Assembly (NCBI GenBank): GCA_035399845.1
Contig: DAOPJV010000008.1
Span: forward strand, 93,190-157,189
Reading direction: 5' to 3'
DNA length: 64,000 nt
From: ECT2AJA-110-A sp035399845
GTDB taxonomy: Bacteria > Planctomycetota > Phycisphaerae > UBA1845 > UTPLA1
In this document: in pieces, positions 1-9,501 of the stretch
Position numbering within the stretch: the stretch's first letter is position 1
How the letters are laid out: every line of letters begins with the position of its first letter
The notes under the pieces: generated by a model
Told to the model about the DNA's origin: nothing
Database searches by the model: none
The model's input: only the letters and a program-made list of their open reading frames with translations
Made by a program: the position numbers and the translations under genes

Positions 1-225
1 GATGAACTCCGCGAACATGCAGAAGGTGTTGAGCTGCTCGCCGCGCAGGCTGCGCGCCAGGAGATTCGGGACGTAGCCGAGTTCCGCCGCGGCGCTGCGG
101 CACTTCTGCAGCGTGGCCGGGCTGACCGCCTTGGATTTGCCGGAAAGGGCGCGGGAGACCGTCATGACGGACACGCCGGCCTTCATGGCGACATCTCGCA
201 GCGTGATGCGTCTCGGGTTATCCAT
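1..225 (-). CDS. LacI-family transcriptional regulator, N-terminal part (runs off window)
   Basis: The first 75 residues are visible; the rest lies outside the window. They form a standard LacI/GalR N-terminal helix-turn-helix plus hinge: 'ITLRDVAMKAGVSVMTVSRA' is the DNA-binding helix pair, and 'LGYVPNLLARSLRG' is the segment leading into the hinge helix. Family members are cytoplasmic dimeric repressors or activators that bind a sugar in a periplasmic-binding-protein-like C-terminal domain. The start is the ATG at 225, preceded by an A-rich stretch rather than a clear Shine-Dalgarno. The gene is divergent from the secreted-protein cluster that starts near 725 and is the only sugar-type regulator visible, so it is a reasonable candidate to control the glycan genes here. 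That role is inferred. Confidence 0.92.
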   Translation of the reverse strand, partial: MDNPRRITLRDVAMKAGVSVMTVSRALSGKSKAVSPATLQKCRSAAAELGYVPNLLARSLRGEQLNTFCMFAEFI

Positions 226-721
226 GTTATTTTTCACAGCTCGTACCATAACATTGGTCGCCTATTAACAAAAGCGACTTTCGCAATAGTTGACATCGCG
301 AACTCAGGTGGCGGTAAATACGACGCTGGTGTGTGGATCGTGGGGGATAATCGTGGCGCGTGAATCGCGCGAGTTGCGTCAGGACGCCTCTGTCCGTTCC
401 GCCCGGAATCGTGGGACGACTGATACAGGCGATGCGATACTGAGGCGTCGGGTGCGCTGAGTATTGGCCTATCCGTTTCGAACCTCTCAGGGGGCGGATT
501 CTGTCGACGAATCACGACGCTCGGGCGCCTCAGCCGCTCCTGGAATCACGTTCTCGGCGTTGCGGGAGTGGTATCGTAACATTCACGTAATCAAATCCGT
601 TGATTATTTCACACATGAATGCGATGTTAACCTTACCATTTGACGAGGCGGGCGGTATAGTAGTTCGCAGTAGGACACCATCAGACCAATCGCGAATCCG
701 TATGAAGACTGGAGCGCCATC
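226..721. other. 496-nt divergent intergenic region
   Basis: No convincing gene is seen. It separates the LacI-type regulator (minus) from the metzincin-like gene (plus). It holds a possible plus-strand promoter (TTGACA at 290-295, TAAATA at 315-320, a long 19-nt spacer) about 400 nt ahead of the next gene, and an ATGTTAACCTTA element at 624-635. Related ATGTTA-containing sequences lie near 246-258 (minus strand, just upstream of the regulator) and 571-585. The short reading frames here have no recognisable product. Confidence 0.5.
624..635 (+). promoter_or_regulatory. ATGTTAACCTTA element, candidate regulator box 1
   Basis: The 12-mer ATGTTAACCTTA lies about 90 nt before the metzincin-like gene. 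The identical 12-mer recurs at 17105-17116 before the sugar importer operon, and a 10/12 match lies at 11450-11461 before the cytoplasmic GH2 gene. It contains the palindromic core GTTAAC. Assignment to the nearby LacI-type regulator is an inference. Confidence 0.45.
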
Positions 722-724
722 GTG

Positions 725-3700
725 ATGACCCAACGCTTCGTTTTTTCAGCCTTGATTGTGGCCGCCGCAACCCGGATCACCTCCGCGGCGCCACCCGCCC
801 AGGACGCTCTCACGGAGTTCTCATCCACGAGTTGGTCGGCCGTCGCGAGCGGAGGTTTCTCGGCAGGGCTCTTCGATGATGCGACGCGAGTCCACGACGG
901 CGGAGGGTCACTTCGGCTGGATACAGACGCGCCTTTCGACTGCTACTTCTGGACGCCGGTGAGCAGGGACGCCAACTGGGATTTCACGCCCGTTACCCGA
1001 ATTCAGTTCTGGATCTACGCGGTCAACGGCAGTCCGTTTGGTTTTCAGAACAGTTCACCCCAGGTCATCCTCGGATCCAGCGGCGGAACCATTCACTTCA
1101 CGCCGACGTCCGAGCTCCTCAACAATGCGCGCGACAATTGGCTGTTTGTCGATATTCCGCTGACGGGCGGCGGCGCCTGGAATCGCGTCGACAACGGGGC
1201 GGTCGACCTGGCCGACGTGGATTACATTGAGATTCACGCGGATACGTGGGACGCCGGGTTTCAGCTGTGGCTGGACGGACTGACGTTTCAGGATCTGCCG
1301 CCGAATCCTCAGGGATTGTCGGGTATGGCGCTTAACAACGCCATCGACCTGACCTGGGCGCCCTACACCGCGACGTCGGGATTCGATCATTTTGCCGTCT
1401 ATCGCTCTCTCTCGCCGTTTTCGACCGTGCTTGGGATGACCCCCATTGCCACGATCGCCAATTCCGCCGCGACGTCCTACACGGACAACTCGGCCACCAA
1501 CGGCGTGCCCTACTACTACGCCGTCACGGCCGTGACGACGTTGGGCGCGGAGGACGACCAGGTCACGTCGATCGGACCGCTCACGCCGCGAGCTGAGACG
1601 GACATGCAGGTCGTTTATATCGAGCGAACGCCGAAGTATCCGCGTTACGCGCCGACGTATTCGAACTACACGGTCACGGAGCCCAGTGGGTTCGGGCCGT
1701 ATTCGTTCTCGGCGGCGACTGGGCTCGGCAATGGTCAGACGACCGGGACACAGCGATTTCCGAACAACGGCGACGTCGTGACCTACGTCGGACACGTTCG
1801 CAATCGCGGGACGACCGCCATTGCGGGCCCGATCAGCGTGACCTGGCGTTATGACAACAACGTGATCGGCGTGGATTCGATTCCAGGGCCGTTGGCGGCG
1901 GGGGCGGACGCCTCCGTATCGATCATGCGGACCTGGGATGGCGCCGAACATGACCTGAGCATGACGATGGACCTGAGCGACGATCGGCCCGGCAACAACG
2001 CGCTGTCGATTGACACGAATTCCGTGGGTTTCCTGAGCTACATCGACAGGAACTACATCGAGGAGTTTCGCGAGGACACGGCGAACTTTCCGCTGGCGGT
2101 CACGGACGACTTCATCGACTGGCTGAACTACCACATGGAAACGATGAACCAGATGTTCGCCGACGCGGGAACTCCCAAGCGCGTTCGGTTTGATCGCCTG
2201 GAGGTCCTGGACGACGCGGCGCCCGATCCGGTCGTTGATACGATCAACTGGGCCATCTTCCCGTTCAGGTATCGGGCGTCTGAGTTCGGGGGCGTCCTGC
2301 GGACGACGGGTTACTACAGATCCAATGTGGACGTCGACTTCGGAACGCTGCACGAGATGGGGCATCAACTCGGGTTGATCGACATCTATCGACTTGACCT
2401 TCCCGGCAGCCTGAATCTCGCGACGGGACGCGGCTATTCGGCGGTTCCCGGCCTGATGCATGGTGTCGACGCCTTCTTCTCACAGAGCTCCGCCGACGCG
2501 ATGACACACTGGCAGTACATCGCGCACGGATACTACGGCCAGTATCTCTACAAACTGCCGCAGACGATCACGATGCGATTTCTGAATTCAGAGGGCGCTC
2601 CGATCGAAGGCGCCAGCGTGCAGATGTACCAGAAGGTCGAGGTCCCGGGACAGGGCGAGATCATCCCGAATCAGATTAAGGCGCAAGGCGTCACGGACGC
2701 CAACGGTGAATGGACGCTTCCCAACACGCCGATCGATACGGGGATGGTTCCGACGACGTTTGCGGGAGACGCCCTGGCCGCCAATCCGTTCGGCTACGTC
2801 GCCGTCGTGGCGAACAACGGTCTTCTCCATTTCCGCGTTGAGAAGAACGGGGCCGTTGATTACGCGTGGCTTGAGATCCTCGACGCCAACGACGCCTACT
2901 GGCAGGGACAGACGAACGACGCCGTCTTCGAGAGACACGTCGCCGTCGGCGGTCCCACGCAGACGATTCCGCCGCCGGACCTGACGGAGCTCAACGCCGA
3001 TGACTGGATCGCGGCCGCCGATGGATCGAGTCCCGAGAGCACTTTCGTTGAAGACGAACTGACGCCGACGTTGGTGCAAGTCGGTCAGGGGTCGTTGAAA
3101 TTCATCACGGACGGCGGCTTCGACACGCTTGTGCGCTATCCCGGCGCCATGGCGGCCCAGTGGGATCTTTCGAGCGTCATGTCCCTCAACGCGCGCTTCC
3201 GCACGGACAATCCGAACGTGGGTTTCCAGAGCGGTCCCGTGATCCGTCTCGGAGATAACGAAAACAATTATTACGAATACCAGTACTACGCGGGTGGCGC
3301 GCCATTCGCGAAATTGAATGAAACTCGGGGCGTCTGGCGCAGCTACTCCATTCCGATTGACGCGCCAACAGGCCCCGTCAACGGATGGGGGCGGACGACT
3401 GTCGGAACGCCGGATCTGTCGAATATTCAGTACATCGAGATCCATGCGGATACATGGGATGCGGGCTTCACGATGTGGGTGGACGGCCTGTCGTTCGATC
3501 CTCCGCTCTGCGAGCGGGGTGATCTGAACGGCGACGGCCGACGCGATGGACTCGATGTGGCCGCGTTCAGCAACGCGATCGTGAACGGCCCCACGTCGTT
3601 TGAGCTGTGTGCGGGAGATTTTGACGACAGCGGGGCCATGACCGTTAACGACGTGGCGAGCTTCGTTCAGTGCGTGCTCGGCGCCGGCGCATGCCCGTAG
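725..3700 (+). CDS. Secreted metzincin-like metalloprotease with duplicated carbohydrate-binding-like modules and dockerin-like tail
   Basis: A roughly 991-residue exported protein. A signal peptide ends near 'ITSAAPPAQ'. A beta-sandwich module follows (about residues 30-195, ending 'YIEIHADTWDAGFQLWLDGL'), then an Fn3-like domain (about 197-285) and a CARDB-like Ig domain (about 300-430). The protease-like domain carries HEMGHQLGLID near residue 543, the metzincin zinc signature with Asp as third ligand, and a possible Met-turn 'GLMHG' about 35 residues later. After a carboxypeptidase-regulatory-like domain, a second copy of the first module appears ('YIEIHADTWDAGFTMWVDGL', about 780-930). 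The end is a dockerin-like pair, 'GDLNGDGRRDGLDVAAF' and 'GDFDDSGAMTVNDVASF'. A GTG at 722 is an alternative start; GGAG lies about 10 nt before the ATG. The substrate is unknown. It is first in a plus-strand group with two further secreted proteins. Confidence 0.8.
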   Translation: MTQRFVFSALIVAAATRITSAAPPAQDALTEFSSTSWSAVASGGFSAGLFDDATRVHDGGGSLRLDTDAPFDCYFWTPVSRDANWDFTPVTRIQFWIYAVNGSPFGFQNSSPQVILGSSGGTIHFTPTSELLNNARDNWLFVDIPLTGGGAWNRVDNGAVDLADVDYIEIHADTWDAGFQLWLDGLTFQDLPPNPQGLSGMALNNAIDLTWAPYTATSGFDHFAVYRSLSPFSTVLGMTPIATIANSAATSYTDNSATNGVPYYYAVTAVTTLGAEDDQVTSIGPLTPRAETDMQVVYIERTPKYPRYAPTYSNYTVTEPSGFGPYSFSAATGLGNGQTTGTQRFPNNGDVVTYVGHVRNRGTTAIAGPISVTWRYDNNVIGVDSIPGPLAAGADASVSIMRTWDGAEHDLSMTMDLSDDRPGNNALSIDTNSVGFLSYIDRNYIEEFREDTANFPLAVTDDFIDWLNYHMETMNQMFADAGTPKRVRFDRLEVLDDAAPDPVVDTINWAIFPFRYRASEFGGVLRTTGYYRSNVDVDFGTLHEMGHQLGLIDIYRLDLPGSLNLATGRGYSAVPGLMHGVDAFFSQSSADAMTHWQYIAHGYYGQYLYKLPQTITMRFLNSEGAPIEGASVQMYQKVEVPGQGEIIPNQIKAQGVTDANGEWTLPNTPIDTGMVPTTFAGDALAANPFGYVAVVANNGLLHFRVEKNGAVDYAWLEILDANDAYWQGQTNDAVFERHVAVGGPTQTIPPPDLTELNADDWIAAADGSSPESTFVEDELTPTLVQVGQGSLKFITDGGFDTLVRYPGAMAAQWDLSSVMSLNARFRTDNPNVGFQSGPVIRLGDNENNYYEYQYYAGGAPFAKLNETRGVWRSYSIPIDAPTGPVNGWGRTTVGTPDLSNIQYIEIHADTWDAGFTMWVDGLSFDPPLCERGDLNGDGRRDGLDVAAFSNAIVNGPTSFELCAGDFDDSGAMTVNDVASFVQCVLGAGACP

Positions 3701-3826
3701 TCCCGGGCTGAGGCGTCACGCGGGCGATTGCGCGGTATCGACCCTGGAAGTGTTCATTTCGAAGTTGACGCGAATTGATCGGCGTCAATAACGCATGTCC
3801 CGGCGAACGCGGACGGAAGGTGATCT

Positions 3827-6022
3827 ATGCAGGTAATCTCTGTCTTTTTGGTATCGATCGTGGGATTGAGTCAGCTTCCCGAAGTTCATGTTGGATCCGA
3901 CGACGTCGTTGTGACGGAGTCCTGCCGACTCGTGATCGAACCGGGAACCGTCATTGAGGACAGGAACGAAGACGGCGTGATCCACGTCGAGGCGTCGGAC
4001 ATCACGATCGAGTTCGCGAAGGGCTCGGCGCTGCGGGGCTCGCCCGAAAACGCCCGCCCCGACGAGTACCGCGGATATGCGATCCGGGTGAAGGGGCGGA
4101 CGAATGTGACGATTCGCGGCGGACGCATCAGCGGATACTGGTGCGCCGTTTATGCCGAAGGCGCCGATGGCGTGACGATCGAGGACCTGGACGCTTCGGA
4201 TATGCGTCGCGCCTACCTCAAGTCCACGCCCGCCGCCGAGGATGGCGGCGACTGGTTGTGGCCCCACAACAATGATGACAACGAGTGGCTGAAGAACTAC
4301 GGCGCCGGGATCTGCATCGAGGACACGAAGAACGCGACGATACGCCGATGCAGGGTCCTCCACAGCCAGAACGGGTTGATCCTCGATCGCGTGACGGATT
4401 CGAAAGTCTATGACAATGACTTCAGTTTCAACTCCGGCTGGGGGATCGCCATGTGGCGCGCATGCCGCAACGTGATCAGCCGAAACGCGCTCGACTTCTG
4501 CGTGCGCGGATACAGCCACGGAGTCTACAATCGCGGCCAGGATTCGGCAGGATTCCTGGTTTTTGAGCAGTGCAGCGACAATGTCATCGCGGAGAATTCC
4601 GCCACCCATGGCGGCGACGCCTTCTTCGGATTCGGCGGCAAAGAGGCGCTGGGCCAGACACCGGCCCCGACGTCGGATTTCGACTACAAGCGTCTCGGGT
4701 GCAACGACAATCTGCTGATCGGCAACGACTTTTCCTATGCGCCGGCGCATGGAATCGAAATGACGTTCTCCTTCGGCAATCGCTATATCAACAATCGGCT
4801 CGTCGGCAACGCCATTTGCGGCGTATGGGGTGGCTACTCGCAGGACACGCTCATCGCGCACAACACATTTGAGTCGAATGGCGAGATGGGTTACGGGCTC
4901 GAGCGGGGCGGCGTGAACATCGAGTATGGAATCGGCAACAAAGTACTGTACAACTCGTTTGAGGATGATCGCTGCGGCGTCCACTATTGGGTCAACGCTG
5001 GCAGCGACCTGCTCAAGACGCCCTGGGGGCTGGCCAACAAGCCGGCGTCTCGTGACAACCTGATCGCGCACAATACGCTGGACAGAGAAGAGGTCGGGTA
5101 TCACTTCCGTGGCCCGATTGAAGTCACACTCAGCCACAACACGCTGAAGCAGTGCAGGAAGGACATCGACGCGACGGACGATGTCAAGATCGATCGATCA
5201 GACGACGACGTCGCGGATCCGGGCAAGCCGAAATACGACGTGTACGGTGAGACGCGTCCGGTCGGCGCCCGCAGGCGTCTGTATGGTCGAGAGAACATCG
5301 TCATGACGGAATGGGGCCCCTGGGATCACGCCTCTCCCCTGGTTCGCATGACCGCGTCGCGCGGGCGGAAGCACGTCTATGAGCTTTGGGAAATGCCCGC
5401 GGATGTTGAGGTCAAATTCAATGAGCCGGGCCTCGATTTCGACATGCAACCCCTGGCGTCGAATCCGAAAGTCAGGCAATGCACGATCAAGGCGAAATCA
5501 TCAGGTGTTTATCCTTATCAGTTTTCAGTGAAGGCGAAGGGCTACTCGAAAGTGGTCGAGGGTACGATCCAGGCCGTCAAATGGAAGGCCACTTTCTTCA
5601 AGTGGGACAAGAACGATCCACGCGAGGATCTGGAAGGCTGGCGGACGCTGGCCGACGGACCGGAAGCGGTCAGAGCGAAGACGAACTCTCTGGACCTCAA
5701 GTACGGTTTCGGTGGCCCCAGCGATCAGAAGATCTCCAGGGAGCTGACCGAAGCTAAGCTCGGCGGCGATCATTTCGGCATGATCGCCCGAACGAAGCTG
5801 AAGCTCGCCAAAGGCGTGTGGAAGATCGACACGATGAGTGACGACGGTATTCGCGTCGTGGTCGATGGCGCCCCGGTCGTCGAGGACTGGACGTGGCATC
5901 CGCCGAAGCGGAATGAAGGACAGTTCACACTCGACAAGGATCGCGAGGTGGAAGTGCTCGTCGAGCACTTTGAAATCGACGGGTTCTCGACCCTTCAGTT
6001 CGGTCTGTCACGCGTCGAATGA
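3827..6022 (+). CDS. Right-handed beta-helix protein with C-terminal PA14 domain
   Basis: Residues about 20-470 show the short, Asn/Gly-rich repeats of a right-handed parallel beta-helix, with repeated patterns such as 'NVTIRGGRISGYWCAVYAEG', 'NATIRRCRVLHSQNGLILD' and 'NVISRNALDFC', as in NosD/pectate-lyase-like folds. Residues about 615-731 form a PA14-like domain ('GVWKIDTMSDDGIRVVVDGA' is the diagnostic stretch), a fold that binds carbohydrate in many glycosidases. The N-terminus has a hydrophobic run (VISVFLVSIVGLS) without a basic n-region, so export is likely but not certain. GGAAGG six nt before the ATG supports the start. It sits 126 nt after the metzincin-like gene and 57 nt before a GH2 gene that also has PA14. 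A polysaccharide lyase or binding role is possible; no catalytic residues could be assigned. Confidence 0.75.
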   Translation: MQVISVFLVSIVGLSQLPEVHVGSDDVVVTESCRLVIEPGTVIEDRNEDGVIHVEASDITIEFAKGSALRGSPENARPDEYRGYAIRVKGRTNVTIRGGRISGYWCAVYAEGADGVTIEDLDASDMRRAYLKSTPAAEDGGDWLWPHNNDDNEWLKNYGAGICIEDTKNATIRRCRVLHSQNGLILDRVTDSKVYDNDFSFNSGWGIAMWRACRNVISRNALDFCVRGYSHGVYNRGQDSAGFLVFEQCSDNVIAENSATHGGDAFFGFGGKEALGQTPAPTSDFDYKRLGCNDNLLIGNDFSYAPAHGIEMTFSFGNRYINNRLVGNAICGVWGGYSQDTLIAHNTFESNGEMGYGLERGGVNIEYGIGNKVLYNSFEDDRCGVHYWVNAGSDLLKTPWGLANKPASRDNLIAHNTLDREEVGYHFRGPIEVTLSHNTLKQCRKDIDATDDVKIDRSDDDVADPGKPKYDVYGETRPVGARRRLYGRENIVMTEWGPWDHASPLVRMTASRGRKHVYELWEMPADVEVKFNEPGLDFDMQPLASNPKVRQCTIKAKSSGVYPYQFSVKAKGYSKVVEGTIQAVKWKATFFKWDKNDPREDLEGWRTLADGPEAVRAKTNSLDLKYGFGGPSDQKISRELTEAKLGGDHFGMIARTKLKLAKGVWKIDTMSDDGIRVVVDGAPVVEDWTWHPPKRNEGQFTLDKDREVEVLVEHFEIDGFSTLQFGLSRVE

Positions 6023-6079
6023 CGTGGTCAGGCGTCAGGCGGTTGACTGCCCGCAACTCTCCATGGGACGACCTGAGAC

Positions 6080-9000
6080 ATGTCGTTTTTGATTGCTGCA
6101 ACCGTTGGATGCGCCATGTCACTAAACCCGCCCGCATCGCCCGACACGACGCCGAGTCCTCGAACGACGATTGACCTCGCCGGCGCCGACTGGAAACTCT
6201 GGCTCGATCGCGACGCCAAGTGGCGGGACGACATCGTTCACGCGCCCGGCGTGGACCTGTCCGGCCTGCCGGCGCGTCCGCCGAGCTGTGGGTGGGCGTC
6301 GCTGAGTGATGCGGCGCGCGACGTGTGTGTGCCCGGGACGGTGGAGGGCCTCTGCTGGGACGAGCTCGGTGGCGACTATGTCGGTGTCAGCTGGTGGTGT
6401 CGGGATGTCGATCTGCCCGCGACCCTGGCCGATCGGCGGCTGACGCTCGAATTCTCAGCGGTCCGTCAGCGAGCCGAGGTTTTCCTGAACGACGAGCTCG
6501 TCGGCTATGACGCCATCGGCAATACGCCGTTCAACGTTGATCTGACCGGCCGCGCCAAGGCGGGGCGGAATCGTCTCGCGATCCGTATCACGGATCCGGG
6601 CGGTAACTTTGACTGGCGCGACTACAACGTTCTTCACTGGGGTGGTCAGACGATTCCGTTAAGTCACGGATTCGGCGGGATCACGGGAGGCGTTCGTCTG
6701 GTCGCGACAGACGCGATTCGCATTGACGATGTCTTCGTTCGCAACACGCCGGCGATGACGGATATCCGCGTTGAGCTGGGCGTGTCGAACACGCTGAACG
6801 AATCCGTGACGACAGATCTGCGTGTGACGATTCGCGACGCCCTGGGCGAGGTCGCGTACGAACAGGTCTGGCCCAACGTACGAATCGAACCCGGCGATCA
6901 GTCAGTTGCCCGCGACATTTCTGTCCCACAGGCCGACCTTTGGCGCCCGGAATCGCCGACGCTTTACGTTGCGACCATTGACCTTGGTGGGCGCGATCGC
7001 GTCGACCGGCGATTCGGATTCCGATGGTTCGAAGTCGACGGCGCGGGACCAAACGCCGTGTTTCGCCTCAATGGAAAACGCATCGTGCTGCGCAGCGCCA
7101 TCAGTTGGGGGTTCTGGCCGATCACAGGGATCTTTCCAACGCCCGAGATGGCGCGGGCGAATGTGCGGATCGCTCGCGCCCTGGGCCTGAACATGCTCAA
7201 TCTCCATCGCTGTATCGGGGATGACGCCACGTTTGATGCGGCCGACGAACTTGGGCTGTTGATCTTCGAAGAGCCCGGGGGATACACGAGCCATGGCGGC
7301 GATGACAAGTGCTTCGCATTCGCGCGCGAAAAGCTGCTGCGAATGGTCAGGCGTGATCGGAGTCGGCCCTCGCTGGTGATTTACAACATGATCAACGAGG
7401 AGACGGCGCCGCCCGTAGAGCGGCATCGCCGTGACATGGCGGACGCTCATCGGCTCGATCCAACGCGGACGATTCTGTATACGTCGGGCTGGGCGAAGGA
7501 CGGCGACGATCCCATCAAGCTGCACATGCGACCGCTCGAGGACGTCCAGCGGACGATCGGCTGGTATGACGTCCATCACGCGCCGGGGCCCGGCGTTTAC
7601 CGTGATTCCTTCTACAACGGTCCGGGGGATTTCCGATGGCGTCGCGACGAACGCGGCGAGATTGTCTTCTGGGGCGAAGAGGGAGCGATCGCGACGCCGC
7701 CACGGCTGCAGCGCATCGTCGACGACCTCAGGGAAGCCTCGGACGGCTGGGATGGGCGCGACTATCGGGACTGGCATGCGGCGTTTGAGCGATTCCTGGA
7801 TCAAAAAAACCTGCGAACGTACTTCCCGAGCGTCGACATGCTGACTGAAACCCTCGGCGACGTCGCGTTCTACTACCAGGGAAGAGTGATCGAGAATATC
7901 CGCGCGAGTGACACGACAGATGGATACGTCGTCAACGGATGGGAATCCGAGAAATACGAAAACCACAGCGGTATCGTCGACTGCTTCCGGAACCCCAAGG
8001 GTCGACCGGATCTGCTCGCGCAATACAGCAAGCCCCTGCTGCTGGCGGTCAAACTGCGCAACAAGGTTGGCGCCGTGCCGATGACCGCCGTGTGCGACGT
8101 GTACGTCGTCAACGAAGTGGACCTGCGTGGTGATTTCGAGTTGACGCTTATGCTCCGGACGGAAGATGGCCGACAGCGTTGGCGCAATCGGTTCGATGTG
8201 ACGATCTCCGGGGGCGATCGCTACGGTGAACTGCTTCTGCGAGACCTCGCGATTCGCGCCGACGCCGGCCCCGGGCGCTACGTCCTCCTGGCCGAGTTGC
8301 GAGGGAAGGCCGACGGTCTCGTGGCGGACAGCGTCGTCGCCAGCGGGAGCGACGAGCTGTTTCTCGTGGACCGAAGCGCCGCAAAAGGTTCGGCGCGTGG
8401 CGCGCTGATTGACACATCAGGCGCCGTGGCGCGGTACCTGCAGGTCTGGCGCGGCGGTGATCTCGCGACGTTCCAGCCGGACATGCCGACTTTGGATTAC
8501 ATCATCCTCGGGGACGGCGACGATCTTCTGCCAAGCGAACCTGTTCCAGCCGAACTCGTGACGCTGCCGGATGGCTCGGGCGAGGGACTGGCGGCCTCAT
8601 ACTTCAGGGGGTGGGAATTCGAATCGCATGTGCTCGATCGCATCGATCGAGGTGTGCAGCATGACTTCGGGACGGAGGGACCGGATCCGAGGGTCGGCAG
8701 GCGGGACTACAGTGTCCGCTGGCGGGGAAGGCTGACGCCGACCGTGACTGGTCCGTATCTCTTCCACGCGGATCACGACGACGGCGTGCGCGTCTTTCTT
8801 GACGGCCGCGAAATCATCGGCCACTGGGATCCGTTCGCGGCGCCGCGCAACGATCGAGGACGCGCCGTCGAGCTTGTGGCGGGGCAGTCGTACGATCTCC
8901 GGATCGATTACTTCCAGAGCGGCGGCGGGGCGAGAATGCGACTGCTGTGGACGACGCCGGATCTCTTCAGGCGACGTGACGCCCTGATCAGCTCGCTCGT

Positions 9001-9445
9001 GAAGCGTGTCCGTGAGGACGGAACGACTCTTCTCGTCGTGTCTCAGGCCGATCAGTGGGCGGAACTTCTGGCCCATCATGGCGCGGTTGAGTACGACGGT
9101 CGGATGAACCACGGTCGATTCTGGCTGGGCGGCAGTTACTTTGTGCGATCGCATCCGCTGTTTGACGGGCTTCCCGTGAACTGCGGGATGAACTGGGAAT
9201 ACCAGGAGATCGTCAATTACGACCGTCGCCGGTTCGGTCTGCATCTGCGAGGCGAAGAAGTCGTCGCCGGTTGCGTGACGGGAAGCGAGCATGAGGTCGC
9301 AACGGCCGTGGGGATCGTGCGTTGCGGCAATGGACAGATCGTCCTGTCGACGCTGGATCTCCTGCCGATGCTGAACGAGCCGCTGGGACCGGCCGATGTG
9401 GCCCGCGCGATCTTCGACAATTATTTACGGTACGCCGGCGGGTAG
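6080..9445 (+). CDS. Glycoside hydrolase family 2 enzyme with internal PA14 domain
   Basis: A 1121-residue GH2-type enzyme. Residues about 30-210 are the jelly-roll sugar-binding domain, about 215-310 the Ig-like domain, and about 315-600 the TIM barrel. The acid/base is likely E440 in 'YNMINEE', the Asn-Glu pair typical of clan GH-A. The nucleophile is likely E533 or E534 in 'VFWGEEGA'. Residues about 835-975 are a clear PA14 domain ('YLFHADHDDGVRVFLDGREI'). The C-terminal part (about 980-1121) resembles glutamine-amidotransferase-like tails seen in some glycosidases but is not assigned. The N-terminus 'MSFLIAATVGCAMS' could be a very short lipoprotein signal, so location is uncertain. No strong Shine-Dalgarno is seen. 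Family members cleave beta-galactosides, beta-glucuronides or beta-mannosides; the substrate cannot be read here. Confidence 0.85.
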   Translation: MSFLIAATVGCAMSLNPPASPDTTPSPRTTIDLAGADWKLWLDRDAKWRDDIVHAPGVDLSGLPARPPSCGWASLSDAARDVCVPGTVEGLCWDELGGDYVGVSWWCRDVDLPATLADRRLTLEFSAVRQRAEVFLNDELVGYDAIGNTPFNVDLTGRAKAGRNRLAIRITDPGGNFDWRDYNVLHWGGQTIPLSHGFGGITGGVRLVATDAIRIDDVFVRNTPAMTDIRVELGVSNTLNESVTTDLRVTIRDALGEVAYEQVWPNVRIEPGDQSVARDISVPQADLWRPESPTLYVATIDLGGRDRVDRRFGFRWFEVDGAGPNAVFRLNGKRIVLRSAISWGFWPITGIFPTPEMARANVRIARALGLNMLNLHRCIGDDATFDAADELGLLIFEEPGGYTSHGGDDKCFAFAREKLLRMVRRDRSRPSLVIYNMINEETAPPVERHRRDMADAHRLDPTRTILYTSGWAKDGDDPIKLHMRPLEDVQRTIGWYDVHHAPGPGVYRDSFYNGPGDFRWRRDERGEIVFWGEEGAIATPPRLQRIVDDLREASDGWDGRDYRDWHAAFERFLDQKNLRTYFPSVDMLTETLGDVAFYYQGRVIENIRASDTTDGYVVNGWESEKYENHSGIVDCFRNPKGRPDLLAQYSKPLLLAVKLRNKVGAVPMTAVCDVYVVNEVDLRGDFELTLMLRTEDGRQRWRNRFDVTISGGDRYGELLLRDLAIRADAGPGRYVLLAELRGKADGLVADSVVASGSDELFLVDRSAAKGSARGALIDTSGAVARYLQVWRGGDLATFQPDMPTLDYIILGDGDDLLPSEPVPAELVTLPDGSGEGLAASYFRGWEFESHVLDRIDRGVQHDFGTEGPDPRVGRRDYSVRWRGRLTPTVTGPYLFHADHDDGVRVFLDGREIIGHWDPFAAPRNDRGRAVELVAGQSYDLRIDYFQSGGGARMRLLWTTPDLFRRRDALISSLVKRVREDGTTLLVVSQADQWAELLAHHGAVEYDGRMNHGRFWLGGSYFVRSHPLFDGLPVNCGMNWEYQEIVNYDRRRFGLHLRGEEVVAGCVTGSEHEVATAVGIVRCGNGQIVLSTLDLLPMLNEPLGPADVARAIFDNYLRYAGG

Positions 9446-9476
9446 GCGTCAGCGACTCCACATGGCGATGACGCCT
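9444..9476. terminator. Inverted repeat between convergent GH2 genes
   Basis: AGGCGTCA (9444-9451) and TGACGCCT (9469-9476) are perfect 8-bp arms with a 17-nt loop, placed at the stop codon of the upstream GH2 gene and before the stop of the convergent one. No T-tract follows, so this is only a possible bidirectional terminator. Confidence 0.35.
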
Positions 9477-9501
9477 GGCGTGACAGATTGAAGCTCATGC
9501 G

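Noticed and set aside
1055..2461. 468-codon open frame on the minus strand inside the metzincin-like gene
   Set aside because: It is antisense to a gene with clear domains, is rich in Arg, Val and His as expected for a GC-rich shadow frame, and has no recognisable fold or start signal.
3785..5137. 450-codon minus-strand frame opposite the beta-helix gene
   Set aside because: Shadow of the plus-strand gene: composition-driven open frame with no motif and no ribosome-binding site.
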